The notes under the pieces were generated by a model, which was not told the DNA's origin, ran no database searches, and saw only the letters and a program-made list of their open reading frames with translations. 27,722 nt of DNA. Origin: JAILLW01 sp045640905 (GTDB lineage: Bacteria; Bacillota; Clostridia; Lachnospirales; Lachnospiraceae). Made by a program: the position numbers and the translations under genes. The DNA is taken from contig JAZUFW010000052.1 of assembly GCA_045640905.1 (NCBI GenBank), positions 1-27,722 on the forward strand. Direction: 5' to 3'. Below are positions 17,082 to 25,612 of this stretch, in pieces; position 1 is the first letter of the stretch; the number at the start of each line of letters is the position of its first letter.

Positions 17082-17715
17082 CCTCTTTGTTATGAGTAGA
17101 AATACTGTAACTGAGTTTCATTAACGAATCTGAAAGATGAACATTTTCAACCTGAATATTGGAAGGAACATTTAAATCTATATGTGCAAAGTTCCAAATA
17201 CCTTTAATCTTTGTATCGGATAATCTTTTGGCCAAATCCGGGGCCGCGGTTTTGGGAACTGTTAAAACCGCAATATCTATATCATTATCTATAATGAACT
17301 CCTCGAGTTTTTCCATTGGCAAAACGGTCAAATCCTTAAGCTCATGACCGACTATTTCAGGGTTGGAGTCGAAAATTCCTTTAAACAAAAAACCTCTGCG
17401 TTCAAAATTGCCGTAATTAGCCAAAGCCTGGCCTAAATTACCGGCTCCGATAATAATGAGATTATGCGTTAAATGCATTCCCAATATATTACCTATTTCA
17501 TTGTACAAAAATTCAACGTTATAACCGTATCCCTGTTGCCCAAAGCCTCCGAAGTTGTTAAAATCCTGTCGGATTTGCGAAGCTGTAACTTTCATTAAGG
17601 AGCTAAGTTCCTTGGACGAAATACGTTCAACATTATTATCTTTAAGTTCTCCCAAATAGCGTAAATATCTTGGTAAACGACTGATTACGGCTTGGGAAAT
17701 CTCCTTGTTTTCCAT
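17074..17715 (-). CDS. rex: Redox-sensing transcriptional repressor Rex
   Basis: This 213-residue repressor leaves DNA when NADH binds, so it reports the cytosolic NADH/NAD+ ratio. The N-terminal winged helix (about 1-80) contains RLPRYLRYL and KVTASQIRQDFNNFGGFGQQGYGYNV. The Rossmann half begins with IIIGAGNLGQALANY (GxGxxG-type loop at 90-95), and a C-terminal helix allows domain swapping in the dimer. Length is typical. It heads a run of 12 co-oriented genes with no gap above 23 bp that ends at the nfnB terminator. GGAG precedes the ATG. A good promoter with an overlapping Rex-like site lies 31 bp upstream, suggesting autorepression and NADH-dependent control of the whole run. Confidence 0.97.
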   Translation of the reverse strand: MENKEISQAVISRLPRYLRYLGELKDNNVERISSKELSSLMKVTASQIRQDFNNFGGFGQQGYGYNVEFLYNEIGNILGMHLTHNLIIIGAGNLGQALANYGNFERRGFLFKGIFDSNPEIVGHELKDLTVLPMEKLEEFIIDNDIDIAVLTVPKTAAPDLAKRLSDTKIKGIWNFAHIDLNVPSNIQVENVHLSDSLMKLSYSISTHNKEGE

Positions 17716-17745
17716 ACAATAACTCCAATTTACGCATTATGAATT

Positions 17746-17774
17746 ATTTTATTATAATGTGAAAAAATTGTCAA
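17746..17774 (-). promoter_or_regulatory. Promoter of the rex-led operon
   Basis: On the minus strand a consensus -35 TTGACA (17769-17774) is separated by 17 bp from the -10 TAAAAT (17746-17751). The rex start codon lies 31 bp downstream of the -10. This is the only strong promoter I see for the 14-kb run down to nfnB. Confidence 0.75.
17757..17774 (-). promoter_or_regulatory. rex: Candidate Rex operator overlapping the rex promoter
   Basis: The minus-strand 18-mer TTGACAATTTTTTCACAT matches 13 of 18 positions of a Rex consensus (TTGTGAAATATTTCACAA). It keeps the TTG and CACA ends and an A/T-rich centre. It covers the -35 box and spacer, where a bound repressor would block polymerase. That it binds Rex is inference from position and similarity. 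Confidence 0.5.
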
Positions 17775-17831
17775 TTTAATAGCATCTTAAACCACAACAA
17801 ATTGTGTTTAAAATATTTCTGATTACAAGAT

Positions 17832-17864
17832 AAAGAAAAAGGCTTCGGACAATTCCGAAGCCTT
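17832..17864 (-). terminator. Terminator after the GH3 gene
   Basis: A perfect 11-bp stem (AAGGCTTCGGA at 17839-17849 with TCCGAAGCCTT at 17854-17864) has a 4-nt loop. On the minus strand it is followed by TTTTTCTTT. It lies 14 bp past the GH3 stop and separates the sugar locus from the rex operon. Confidence 0.93.
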
Positions 17865-17878
17865 CTTACTACATTTTA

Positions 17879-20053
17879 CTAAAATTCAATTTCAAATTTC
17901 CGATCATCTATGATGATATCGTATTTACCCTTCAAATAAACTCTGCTACCGTCTTCCAAAACTGTTGAAAAACTGAAGGCCTTAATAGGAATAGACACTG
18001 AAACCTCTTTCGCGGCACCGACAGAAACCCGCTTAAAAGCACATAAACTCTTAATCGGTTGGTTATCAGGGTCAAGTTCCTTAACCAATGAATTATTCAA
18101 GCCGTTTTCTTTCTTCTCCGAAGGCTTCTTATCAACATAAGCCAGGATAACGTGATCGGCATCATATATTCCGTTGTTCTTTACCTTAACCTTAATGTTA
18201 ACAACATCATACTGGTCATTGATATAATCTGCTTTTTCAGGCAGTTCTGCAGTTTTAATCAATGAACACTCTGTTTCAAAGTCGGAATATGAAAGTCCGT
18301 ATCCGAAAGGATAAATGATATTGTCTTTGCAATATCTGTATGTTCTTCCTTTCATTGAATAATCCGTAAATTCAGGATAACATCCGTCTTTATAGAATGT
18401 AACCGGCAGTTTTCCGGAAGGTGAAACCTTACCGAAAATAACATCTGAAAGAGCCTGTCCGCCCTGTTCTCCCGAATACCATGCAAATAATAATGCATCT
18501 GCATTTTCTTTCAAATATGAAACGTCAATTGCCGATCCTGCATTAATTACCGCAATTACCTTTTTATTGTTTTCCTTTGCATATCCGATAACCTTTTCAT
18601 AGAGGTTTATCTGTGTATCAGGTAATCTCAATGAATTTTTATCGCCGGATGCAAACATATTGCCTGTATCGCCTTCTTCACCTTCAATCGTAGCATCCAG
18701 TCCCAAACACAAAATAACAATATCGGAATTGGCCGTTACGGATAAAGCTTCAGATATTCTGTCGGATTCCTTGGCCAGGTTGCTTGTTCTGTCCATATAT
18801 AAATGGCAGCCCTGCGAATATAAAATACGGCTCTTGGTGGACTGTCTGATTCCGTTCAGGTTGGTTACATACAAAGAAGCTGTACCATTATAGTTTCCTT
18901 CAAGAACGGTTCTTAAATCTGCAGTGGGACCAATGATACCTATAGTCTCATATTCGCCTTCTCTTAACGGCAACACGCCATTATTTTCAAGCATTACCAA
19001 TGATTTCTGAGCGGCTTTAAGTGCAAGGGCACGGCTTTCATCAGTATCATTTTCCAAATAAGAAATAGTATCGTATTTATCTGTTTTGGCAACAGCATCA
19101 GCATCACTTCGAGGAAGTATTCCCAGTTTCATTCTGGTCTTCATAAGTCTGATACAGGCCTTGCGCAAGTCTTCTTCCTTAACCAGTCCTTCCTTCAATG
19201 CAGCCAAAATACATAAATATGTATTTCCGCAGTTTAGGTCGCAACCGGCATTAAGTGCCATCGCGGCAGATTCCGAAGGCTTATTGGTAATCTTATGGTT
19301 CTCATGGAAATCTCTAACGGCCCAGCAATCCGAAACGAAATGGCCTTCAAAGCCCCATTTTTCGCGAAGGTTCTTCTTAATCAACGTTTCCGAACCGCAA
19401 CAAGGCTCATCGTTTGTACGATTATAAGCACCCATTACCGATTCAACTTTTCCTTCTTTAACAGCAGCTTCAAAAGCAGGCAAATAAGTTTCTTCCATGT
19501 CTTTTTTATTTGCTATAGCATTGAAATGATGTCTTTCACCTTCAGGGCCTGAGTGAACGGCATAATGCTTAGCGCATGCAGCAACTTTCAATGTGTCGCA
19601 TTCGGGATAATTCTCTATTCCCTGAAGTCCTTTAATAAATGAAACTCCCAAACGAGAAGTTAAATAAGGATCTTCACCGTAAGTTTCGTGACCTCGTCCC
19701 CATCTGGGATCTCTGAAAATATTGATATTGGGCGACCACATGGTTAATCCCTTATAAATATCGGTATCACCAAACTTAAATTGTGTATTGTATTTTGCTC
19801 TTGCTTCGGTAGAAATGACTTCTGCAATATTGAAAAGTTCTTCTTCATCAAACATTGCAGCCAAGCCGATAGCCTGAGGAAATACAGTGGCAACTCCTGC
19901 TCTGGCAACGCCGTGGAGAGCTTCATTCCACCAGTTATACGAAGGAATGCCGAGACGTTTTACTTCCTCGGCATCATACTTCAATTGACTTGCAACTTCT
20001 TCAATTGTCATTTTATCAACTAATTTTTTGGCATCTTCATATAATGTGCTCAT
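17879..20053 (-). CDS. Glycoside hydrolase family 3, probable beta-xylosidase or beta-glucosidase
   Basis: This 724-residue retaining glycosidase has no signal peptide, so it should act in the cytosol on imported oligosaccharides. The TIM-barrel domain contains NWWNEALHGVARAG (40-53), RDPRWGRGHETYGEDPY (114-130), KHYAVHSGPEGERH (162-175) and the nucleophile Asp242 in FVSDCWAV. The second alpha/beta domain (about 350-570) supplies the acid/base residue, probably one Glu of the IEGEEGD region. A fibronectin-like C-terminal domain starts near 600. The NWWNEALHGVAR form is common in the beta-xylosidase/arabinosidase branch of GH3. With uxuAB upstream and an aldouronate-type ABC operon nearby, a beta-xylosidase is favoured, but a beta-glucosidase cannot be excluded. 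GGAG precedes the ATG and uxuB ends 18 bp upstream. Confidence 0.9.
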   Translation of the reverse strand: MSTLYEDAKKLVDKMTIEEVASQLKYDAEEVKRLGIPSYNWWNEALHGVARAGVATVFPQAIGLAAMFDEEELFNIAEVISTEARAKYNTQFKFGDTDIYKGLTMWSPNINIFRDPRWGRGHETYGEDPYLTSRLGVSFIKGLQGIENYPECDTLKVAACAKHYAVHSGPEGERHHFNAIANKKDMEETYLPAFEAAVKEGKVESVMGAYNRTNDEPCCGSETLIKKNLREKWGFEGHFVSDCWAVRDFHENHKITNKPSESAAMALNAGCDLNCGNTYLCILAALKEGLVKEEDLRKACIRLMKTRMKLGILPRSDADAVAKTDKYDTISYLENDTDESRALALKAAQKSLVMLENNGVLPLREGEYETIGIIGPTADLRTVLEGNYNGTASLYVTNLNGIRQSTKSRILYSQGCHLYMDRTSNLAKESDRISEALSVTANSDIVILCLGLDATIEGEEGDTGNMFASGDKNSLRLPDTQINLYEKVIGYAKENNKKVIAVINAGSAIDVSYLKENADALLFAWYSGEQGGQALSDVIFGKVSPSGKLPVTFYKDGCYPEFTDYSMKGRTYRYCKDNIIYPFGYGLSYSDFETECSLIKTAELPEKADYINDQYDVVNIKVKVKNNGIYDADHVILAYVDKKPSEKKENGLNNSLVKELDPDNQPIKSLCAFKRVSVGAAKEVSVSIPIKAFSFSTVLEDGSRVYLKGKYDIIIDDRKFEIEF

Positions 20054-20071
20054 ATACTAATCTCCGTTATA

Positions 20072-21643
20072 TTAAAGATATTTTTTTAAAGTATTTCTGA
20101 CTGCATGATTACCTGCGCTTAATTCCTCATAGAAAGACAATACTTTGTCGCCCAGAGAATCCTCAAACAGGTCATTAGCAAAGATTTCTTTTTTCATAAG
20201 AATCTCTTTGGCTGTCAAATTCTTCAAAGAATCAATCATCGGATCGGGACTTAATTCAAATGCCTTTCCTTCATCATCAATTCCCTTTAAATAGCGGAGC
20301 CAACCTGCCAAAACCAAAGGTATATACTTCAAATCAGCCGTGTTAAGAGCATCTGATTTTCTATATGCTTTAATAGTTTCACCAAATCTGATGGGAATCT
20401 TCTGCGAAGTATCGCAGGCAATTCTTTGAGGTGTATCGGGCATAAACGGATTCGGCAGACGCTTCGTCAATACAGCTTTTAAGAATTCGTCGGGAGACAA
20501 AACCTTCGGGTCTACCACAACATTCATGCCCTCATCATACGAAAGTTTATAAACCAGTTTCTTTAATTCTTCATCATCCATTTCATCATGAATGGTCGTA
20601 TATCCCAAAAGGCAGCCAAACACAGCCAAAGCGGTGTGCAAAGGATTAAGACAAGTACAAACCTTCATCTTTTCCGTCTTATCAACGGTCTCTTTATCGG
20701 CATAAATAACACCAACTTCATCAAGAGGCAGTTTCCCGTTAGGGAACTTATCTTCTATTACCAAATACTGCGTCTCTTCGGCATTAACAAAAGGTGCTAC
20801 GTATGTATTCTTTGAGGTAATAACACTCTCAAAGCCCGAGAATCCGTCCTTATTTAAGATTTCTTCGACCTTTGCATCAGGTCTCGGGGTAATTTTATCA
20901 ATCATGGACCAAGGGAAAGATACACTAGCAGGGTCCTTTACATAGTCCAAAAATCCGGCTTCACAAGTTTTATTATTAACCCATCCTTCGGCAAAAGTAA
21001 CAATGGCATCATACAATTTATCCCCGTTATGAGAACAGTTATCCATTGATACAAAAGCTATTGGCTTTTTGCCGGACAAATATCTTTCATATAATAAAGA
21101 TGCAACTTTACCGATATAACCGGTTGTATTAAAAGGACCATTGTCAATATCTGCCTTTGTTCCCGGTAAAAGTTCATTATTGGAATTCTTCACCACATAG
21201 CCCTTTTCGGTTATGGTAAATGAAGCCATTTTCAAAGAATCATTTCTGAAAATAGAACAAAGCGTATCAAAATCTTCTTTGCTTTCTCTATCGAGAATCA
21301 GCGATTTTGCAATACTTCCGATAACTTTCTTATCGATATTTCCATCGGCCTTTAATGTAACCAGTACATTCAAATCATCATGCGGTCTGTACATTTTATT
21401 GATTATTTCGTAATCAAAGCCTTCGCATACGATTAATCCGGTATCCATTTTCCCGCTTGAAATCAGTTGATCCATCAAATTAGCCTGAAAAGCGCGGAAA
21501 ATGTTGCCTGCACCGAAATGAATCCATGTAGGGTTCTTTAATGTTTTTTCGGTAAGTGCTTCTCTGTCAAAAGAAGGTATCTCATATCCTTTGCTTATAT
21601 ATTCATCTTTGTCATTAATCAGACCTTTATTATTTAACTCCAT
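20072..21643 (-). CDS. uxuB: Fructuronate reductase (mannitol dehydrogenase family)
   Basis: This 523-residue polyol dehydrogenase reduces D-fructuronate to D-mannonate with NADH; mannonate is the substrate of the enzyme encoded by uxuA just upstream. The nucleotide-binding motif is HFGAGNIFRAF (42-52). The catalytic signature K-x5-N-x2-H is exact at Lys327, Asn333 and His336. It is slightly longer than Escherichia coli UxuB. Other members of the family (tagaturonate reductase, mannitol or arabinitol dehydrogenase) are possible on sequence alone; the neighbour uxuA decides the name. The ATG overlaps the end of uxuA by 14 bases, and the nearest GAGG is about 15 nt away, so translation is probably coupled. 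Confidence 0.9.
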   Translation of the reverse strand: MELNNKGLINDKDEYISKGYEIPSFDREALTEKTLKNPTWIHFGAGNIFRAFQANLMDQLISSGKMDTGLIVCEGFDYEIINKMYRPHDDLNVLVTLKADGNIDKKVIGSIAKSLILDRESKEDFDTLCSIFRNDSLKMASFTITEKGYVVKNSNNELLPGTKADIDNGPFNTTGYIGKVASLLYERYLSGKKPIAFVSMDNCSHNGDKLYDAIVTFAEGWVNNKTCEAGFLDYVKDPASVSFPWSMIDKITPRPDAKVEEILNKDGFSGFESVITSKNTYVAPFVNAEETQYLVIEDKFPNGKLPLDEVGVIYADKETVDKTEKMKVCTCLNPLHTALAVFGCLLGYTTIHDEMDDEELKKLVYKLSYDEGMNVVVDPKVLSPDEFLKAVLTKRLPNPFMPDTPQRIACDTSQKIPIRFGETIKAYRKSDALNTADLKYIPLVLAGWLRYLKGIDDEGKAFELSPDPMIDSLKNLTAKEILMKKEIFANDLFEDSLGDKVLSFYEELSAGNHAVRNTLKKYL

Positions 21644-22703
21644 TTTGCTTTACTATAGCCTCCCAAAGACCATTCAAATATGTCGCACCCAGGGCTCTGT
21701 CATAAAGACCATATCCGGGCATCGCTACTTCATCCCAAATCATTCTTCCGTGGTCGGGACGAATAGGTCCTTTAAAATCAATATCGTATAAAGCTTTCAT
21801 AATTTCATACATATCAAAGCTTCCGTCACTTGATAAATGAGCTGCCTCTTCAAAATCATCATCCGAATTGAACTTCAGATTACGCACATGAGCAAAATGA
21901 ATTCTGCCCTTTAATGTTCTGATCATTGTAGGCAAATCATTTTCTCTGTTTGTTCCGTATGAACCTGCGCAGAATGTAACACCGTTATGCGGATTATCAA
22001 CCATTTTCATCATGCGTTGAATATTGGGTAAATTAATAATGATTCGGGGCAATCCAAACACACTCCAGGCCGGATCGTCGGGATGAATAGCCATATTGAT
22101 GTCGTACTTATCACAGACAGGCATTATTCTTTCAAGGAAATATTTGAGGTTATCGAATAATTTTTCCTCGTCAACATCCTTATACATTTCAAATAATTCT
22201 TTAATTTTAGCCATTCTCTCGGGTTCCCATCCGGGCAAAACGGCACCGTTTGAATCCTTGGACAAAGATTCAAACATATTCTCGGGATTGATAGAATCAA
22301 TTGCTTTCTGAGAATAAGCCAAAACCGTAGAACCATCAGCTCTCTTTCTGGCCAATTCCGTTCTGGTCCAGTCAAATACAGGCATGAAATTATAGCAAAC
22401 AAGATGAATATCTTCTTCGCCCAGATTCTTAAGGGTTTCTATATAATTATCGATATAAATGTCTCTGTCAGGAGTCCCGACCTTAATGGCATCATGAATA
22501 TTTACAGATTCAATGCCGGAAATATGCAGGCCGTGTTTTTCAACAGTATTCTTTAATTCTCTGATTTTTTCTTTGGTCCATACTTCACCGGGAGTTGTGT
22601 CATATAAAGTGGTTATCACACCTGTAACACCGGGAATCTGTCTGATTTGATTCAACGAAACCGTATCAAATCCTTCACCAAACCATCTTAACGTCATTTC
22701 CAT
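21630..22703 (-). CDS. uxuA: D-mannonate dehydratase
   Basis: This TIM-barrel enzyme of about 357 residues dehydrates D-mannonate to 2-keto-3-deoxygluconate in hexuronate catabolism. Probable metal ligands, numbered from the GTG at 22716-22718 that opens the longest reading frame, are His212 (IHPDDPAW), Cys250 (FCAGSYGT), His277 (HFAHVRN) and Asp322 (RPDHGRMIWDE); their spacing agrees with characterised UxuA. I start the protein at the ATG six codons into that frame (22701-22703). MEMTLRWFGEG there aligns with the start of Escherichia coli UxuA, and GAGG lies 9 nt before it. The GTG itself is part of that GTGAGG site and has no ribosome site of its own. It is the first gene of the uxuA-uxuB-GH3 unit, with a GntR-type half operator upstream. 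Confidence 0.94.
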   Translation of the reverse strand: MEMTLRWFGEGFDTVSLNQIRQIPGVTGVITTLYDTTPGEVWTKEKIRELKNTVEKHGLHISGIESVNIHDAIKVGTPDRDIYIDNYIETLKNLGEEDIHLVCYNFMPVFDWTRTELARKRADGSTVLAYSQKAIDSINPENMFESLSKDSNGAVLPGWEPERMAKIKELFEMYKDVDEEKLFDNLKYFLERIMPVCDKYDINMAIHPDDPAWSVFGLPRIIINLPNIQRMMKMVDNPHNGVTFCAGSYGTNRENDLPTMIRTLKGRIHFAHVRNLKFNSDDDFEEAAHLSSDGSFDMYEIMKALYDIDFKGPIRPDHGRMIWDEVAMPGYGLYDRALGATYLNGLWEAIVKQNGVK

Positions 22704-22738
22704 GTCAAAAATCCTCACATAACTTGATTCTGTTAAAC

Positions 22739-22752
22739 ACTAGTATATCGGT
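22739..22752 (-). promoter_or_regulatory. Candidate GntR-type operator upstream of uxuA
   Basis: On the minus strand the site reads ACCGATATACTAGTGTT. Its right half TATACTAGTGTT is identical to that of the site in front of the GntR gene (27313-27329). The left half is degenerate. A -10-like TATACT lies inside it, so a bound repressor would block uxuA transcription. No convincing -35 is placed, and the promoter itself stays unassigned. Confidence 0.5.
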
Positions 22753-22822
22753 TAAATATCTAAATAACTGCCCAATATTTGCTTATAACTCTTGTATTAT
22801 TGCGTAAGTATAAATTCAACCC

Positions 22823-22860
22823 ATGAGAAAAATAATTTACATATAAATCCTTTTTCTCAT
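22823..22860. repeat. Perfect 10-bp inverted repeat in the uxuA upstream region
   Basis: ATGAGAAAAA (22823-22832) and TTTTTCTCAT (22851-22860) are perfect inverted arms around an 18-nt A/T-rich spacer. It lies between the binding-protein terminator and uxuA, about 85 bp upstream of the uxuA operator. It could bind an additional regulator, or act as a weak A/T-type bidirectional terminator. Confidence 0.55.
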
Positions 22861-22875
22861 ATTTTGAATATCCTT

Positions 22876-22907
22876 AAAAATGGCGCCCCACTTTATGTGG
22901 AGCGCCA
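22876..22907 (-). terminator. Terminator after the binding-protein gene
   Basis: An 11-bp stem with one G-U pair (22881-22891 with 22897-22907, core TGGCGC/GCGCCA) has a 5-nt loop. On the minus strand it is followed by ATTTTT territory (TTTTT at 22876-22880). It separates the ABC operon from uxuA. Confidence 0.92.
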
Positions 22908-22927
22908 CATTAAGATTATCTTAAATA

Positions 22928-24655
22928 TTAGTCAATATTCTCTGAAGAGTAGTTAGCATCAAATGCTGCTGTTCTTTCATCGATAATTGCCTGTCCGCCT
23001 GCTGCAAGGTATTCGTTCATACCGTTATCCCATGTAGCATCGAAATCAGCTTCTGCACAAACGATTGACTTACAGAAAGTTTCATCTCTCTTTGTTGTCA
23101 AATCTGTACCTTCAGCTTCTGCTGCGATTTCACCAACGAAGATGCTTACAGGTGAAATTGCATCCTGTTCAGCAACCTGCATAGCTGTCATAACATCTGC
23201 AGGATCTACTTCTGCGTATGTGTAAGCTAATGACTTGTTTGTGAGTTCAGGAGTAGAAAGTCTTAAACCGTTACATGTCATTGTGTAGTCGATATTGTTT
23301 CCTGAGTTCTGAAGATAATCATGGTTTTCTTCTGAAACAGCCTGGATAGCAATAGCACCGTCATCAAGTACTGTATGGTTGATTCCTTCTTCACCCTTCT
23401 GTAAGTATTCAACAGCTTCAGGAGAAGAGATAAAGTCTAAGTAAAGCAAAGAAGCAAGAACTTCATCATTTGTTGCAGGGAAGAATGACTTACGATCGCC
23501 TGCTGAAGAGTATGCGTAGTGAGAGTACTTTCCGTTCTTATCATCGAAGCAGTTGATTGCTACGAACTTAGCCTGATCACCGTATGTAGCCTTCAATACA
23601 GCATTAAATGAATCTACACCGTTTCTGAAAGGATAGTCATAGTTGTGACAGAATGCACCAACAAAACCTGCCTTGCAAAGGTCATCAGCAGATGTTGCTT
23701 CTGAAACTGCGAAATCCTTCCACATAAGTCCTTCATTATACCACTTATTTAATACTCTGATAGCTTCTTTTGTTCCGTTTTCTGTGAACTTTCTGTCATC
23801 ATAACCGTTTACATAGAACTCTTTGTCTGTGATATCGGGATCGATGAATGATTCAATAAGGGGAGCTGCTGTCCAACCTACATCGTTTGTAACGCAGAAA
23901 GGAACCATCTTAGATGCATCAGCGCCAAGTAATGTATCAGCATTTTCCTGGAAAGCAACGAGCATGTCATGGAATTCTTCTGTTGTTGTAGGAGCTGCAA
24001 GACCAAGAGCATCTAACCAGTCCTGACGAACGAATGTGTTAATTCTGTAAACGTTATTTCTTCTACCTTCTACGCACCATACTGTTCCTGTTGAAGGATC
24101 CTGGTCATAGTAGATGTTCTCGTCGCCGAGCCAATCCCAAAGATTTGTAAGCTTATCCTTGTACTGAGCAAGGGGCTCGTTCAAATCAATAACACCGCCC
24201 ATGTTAGCGTATGTCTGGATTGTTGAGTAGTCATAAGAGTAGCAAATGTCAGGTGCTGTACCTGCTGCAAGTAAATTGTTGATCTGTTCAACTTCTGTCC
24301 AACGGGGAACAGCAACGAATTCAACTTCAACATTGTACTTTTCAAGCATCTGAGCCTTGATCCACTCTGCCCAATAGTTTGAGTCTACAGGAGTTTCGCC
24401 ATCGTTTTCTCTGTCGTAAACTTCAACTGTAATGTGTCTTGTTTCTACGAACTTTCCATCCTGCATTCCGTCTGCATCAGGACCAGCTACTTCTGTTGTA
24501 TCAGCTGCTGTGTCTGCTGAAGCGTCGGTTGATGCTGCAGTAGTTGTGTCTGTAGAAGCACTTGATGTTGTTGCTGCGGGTTCTGAGCCGCCGCATGCTG
24601 CCAATGAAAGAGTCATTGCTGCAGCAAGAATTACTGCTAAAACTTTCTTTTTCAT
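22928..24655 (-). CDS. Extracellular solute-binding lipoprotein of an oligosaccharide ABC importer (LplA/YtcQ type)
   Basis: This 575-residue lipoprotein captures sugar oligomers outside the cell for the two permeases encoded upstream. The signal peptide (MKKKVLAVILAAAMTLSLAAC) has the lipobox LAAC, with Cys21 as the lipidated residue. A Ser/Thr/Ala/Asp-rich linker (about 23-58) precedes the mature domain. The length exceeds the usual 420-450 of small CUT1 binding proteins and matches the large LplA/YtcQ group. A very strong GGGAGG ribosome site and a codon choice that looks more biased than its neighbours suggest high expression. The substrate is inferred only from context: aldouronates or xylo-oligosaccharides, as for the lplA-lplB-ytcP sets near aldouronate genes in Paenibacillus. 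A terminator follows directly. Confidence 0.9.
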   Translation of the reverse strand: MKKKVLAVILAAAMTLSLAACGGSEPAATTSSASTDTTTAASTDASADTAADTTEVAGPDADGMQDGKFVETRHITVEVYDRENDGETPVDSNYWAEWIKAQMLEKYNVEVEFVAVPRWTEVEQINNLLAAGTAPDICYSYDYSTIQTYANMGGVIDLNEPLAQYKDKLTNLWDWLGDENIYYDQDPSTGTVWCVEGRRNNVYRINTFVRQDWLDALGLAAPTTTEEFHDMLVAFQENADTLLGADASKMVPFCVTNDVGWTAAPLIESFIDPDITDKEFYVNGYDDRKFTENGTKEAIRVLNKWYNEGLMWKDFAVSEATSADDLCKAGFVGAFCHNYDYPFRNGVDSFNAVLKATYGDQAKFVAINCFDDKNGKYSHYAYSSAGDRKSFFPATNDEVLASLLYLDFISSPEAVEYLQKGEEGINHTVLDDGAIAIQAVSEENHDYLQNSGNNIDYTMTCNGLRLSTPELTNKSLAYTYAEVDPADVMTAMQVAEQDAISPVSIFVGEIAAEAEGTDLTTKRDETFCKSIVCAEADFDATWDNGMNEYLAAGGQAIIDERTAAFDANYSSENID

Positions 24656-24700
24656 TTTTTACCTCCCTAATGTGATAAAATTGTTTTCTTTTATGAACAA

Positions 24701-24715
24701 ACACGATATTCGTGT
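24701..24715 (-). other. Small hairpin between permease and binding-protein genes
   Basis: ACACGA (24701-24706) and TCGTGT (24710-24715) form a perfect short palindrome in the 71-bp spacer, the longest gap within the ABC operon. On the minus strand it is followed by TTGTT. Such hairpins can partly stop transcription or protect the 5' end of a processed binding-protein mRNA. Confidence 0.4.
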
Positions 24716-24726
24716 ATATTCCTAAA

Positions 24727-25599
24727 TTACTCTTTAACCGCGCCCATAGTAACACCGGCTATAAAATATCTCTGAAGCCAAGGATAAACCAAAAGGATGG
24801 GAATCGTTGAGAACATTACTACTGCAGCCTTTAACGATTCTGAAAGTCCCGGTGAAGAGAAACCTTCCTGGGCAGCTACTTCAACAGAATTGATATTGTT
24901 CAAAATGTTGTAAAGAAGAAGCTGTAAGGGGTATAACTCCTTTTTTGTAATATACATCAAAGCATCTGAATATCCGTTCCAACGTCCTACTGCATAGAAC
25001 AAAGCTAGTGAAGCGAATACCGGCTTTGACAAAGGTACATATATCTGTAACAAAATCTTGAAGAAACTTGCTCCGTCAATTTCTGCCGATTCACGCAAGG
25101 AATCAGGTATTCCATAGAAGAAGCTTCTCATGATTATCATGTTATATACGCTCAAACACGAAGGCACTATCATAACCAGCGGGCTATCAATAAGGTTCAA
25201 ATCCTTCATCAACAGATAATTGGGAATCGTTCCTGCATTGAAGAACATCGTTATCGTGATGAAAATATTAATCAGATTTCTGCCTCTTAACTTTTCAAAA
25301 ATCAGAGGGAATGCACAAATCGCAGTGATAAATAATGAAAGGAATGTGCAAACGACCGTCAAAAATGCAGTCCAGAAGAATGCTTTAATATATTTTGCAT
25401 CGCTCAAAACAGTTGTATATGCTTTTAAATTGAATCCTTTAGGCCACAGGTATACATCATTTCTAACCAAATAATCAGCACTGGACAATGACTTAGCCGC
25501 CAGGTTAATCATAGGAAGTAAGCACATCAAACTGATGATGATACATATAAAAGCGAACACAAGGTCGCCGATTCTTGCTTTAGTAGATTTAACTTTCAT
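24727..25599 (-). CDS. Carbohydrate ABC transporter permease, YtcP/LplC type
   Basis: This 290-residue inner-membrane permease has about six spans, the first at about 12-35 (IGDLVFAFICIIISLMCLL). The cytosolic EAA-type loop that docks the ATPase is at about 170-195 (EIDGASFFKILLQIYVPLSKP). The final residues PWLQRYFIAGVTMGAVKE are typical of the group that pairs with LplB. It follows the other permease by 13 bp and has an AAGGAG site. No ATP-binding protein is encoded in the window; CUT1 systems of Firmicutes often share an MsmX-like ATPase encoded elsewhere. Confidence 0.94.
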   Translation of the reverse strand: MKVKSTKARIGDLVFAFICIIISLMCLLPMINLAAKSLSSADYLVRNDVYLWPKGFNLKAYTTVLSDAKYIKAFFWTAFLTVVCTFLSLFITAICAFPLIFEKLRGRNLINIFITITMFFNAGTIPNYLLMKDLNLIDSPLVMIVPSCLSVYNMIIMRSFFYGIPDSLRESAEIDGASFFKILLQIYVPLSKPVFASLALFYAVGRWNGYSDALMYITKKELYPLQLLLYNILNNINSVEVAAQEGFSSPGLSESLKAAVVMFSTIPILLVYPWLQRYFIAGVTMGAVKE

Positions 25600-25612
25600 C
25601 TTGCTCTCCTTC

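Noticed and set aside
17716..17878. A small RNA or riboswitch between GH3 and rex
   Set aside because: The 163 bases are accounted for by the GH3 terminator and the rex promoter/operator; the rest is A/T-rich with no stable fold seen.
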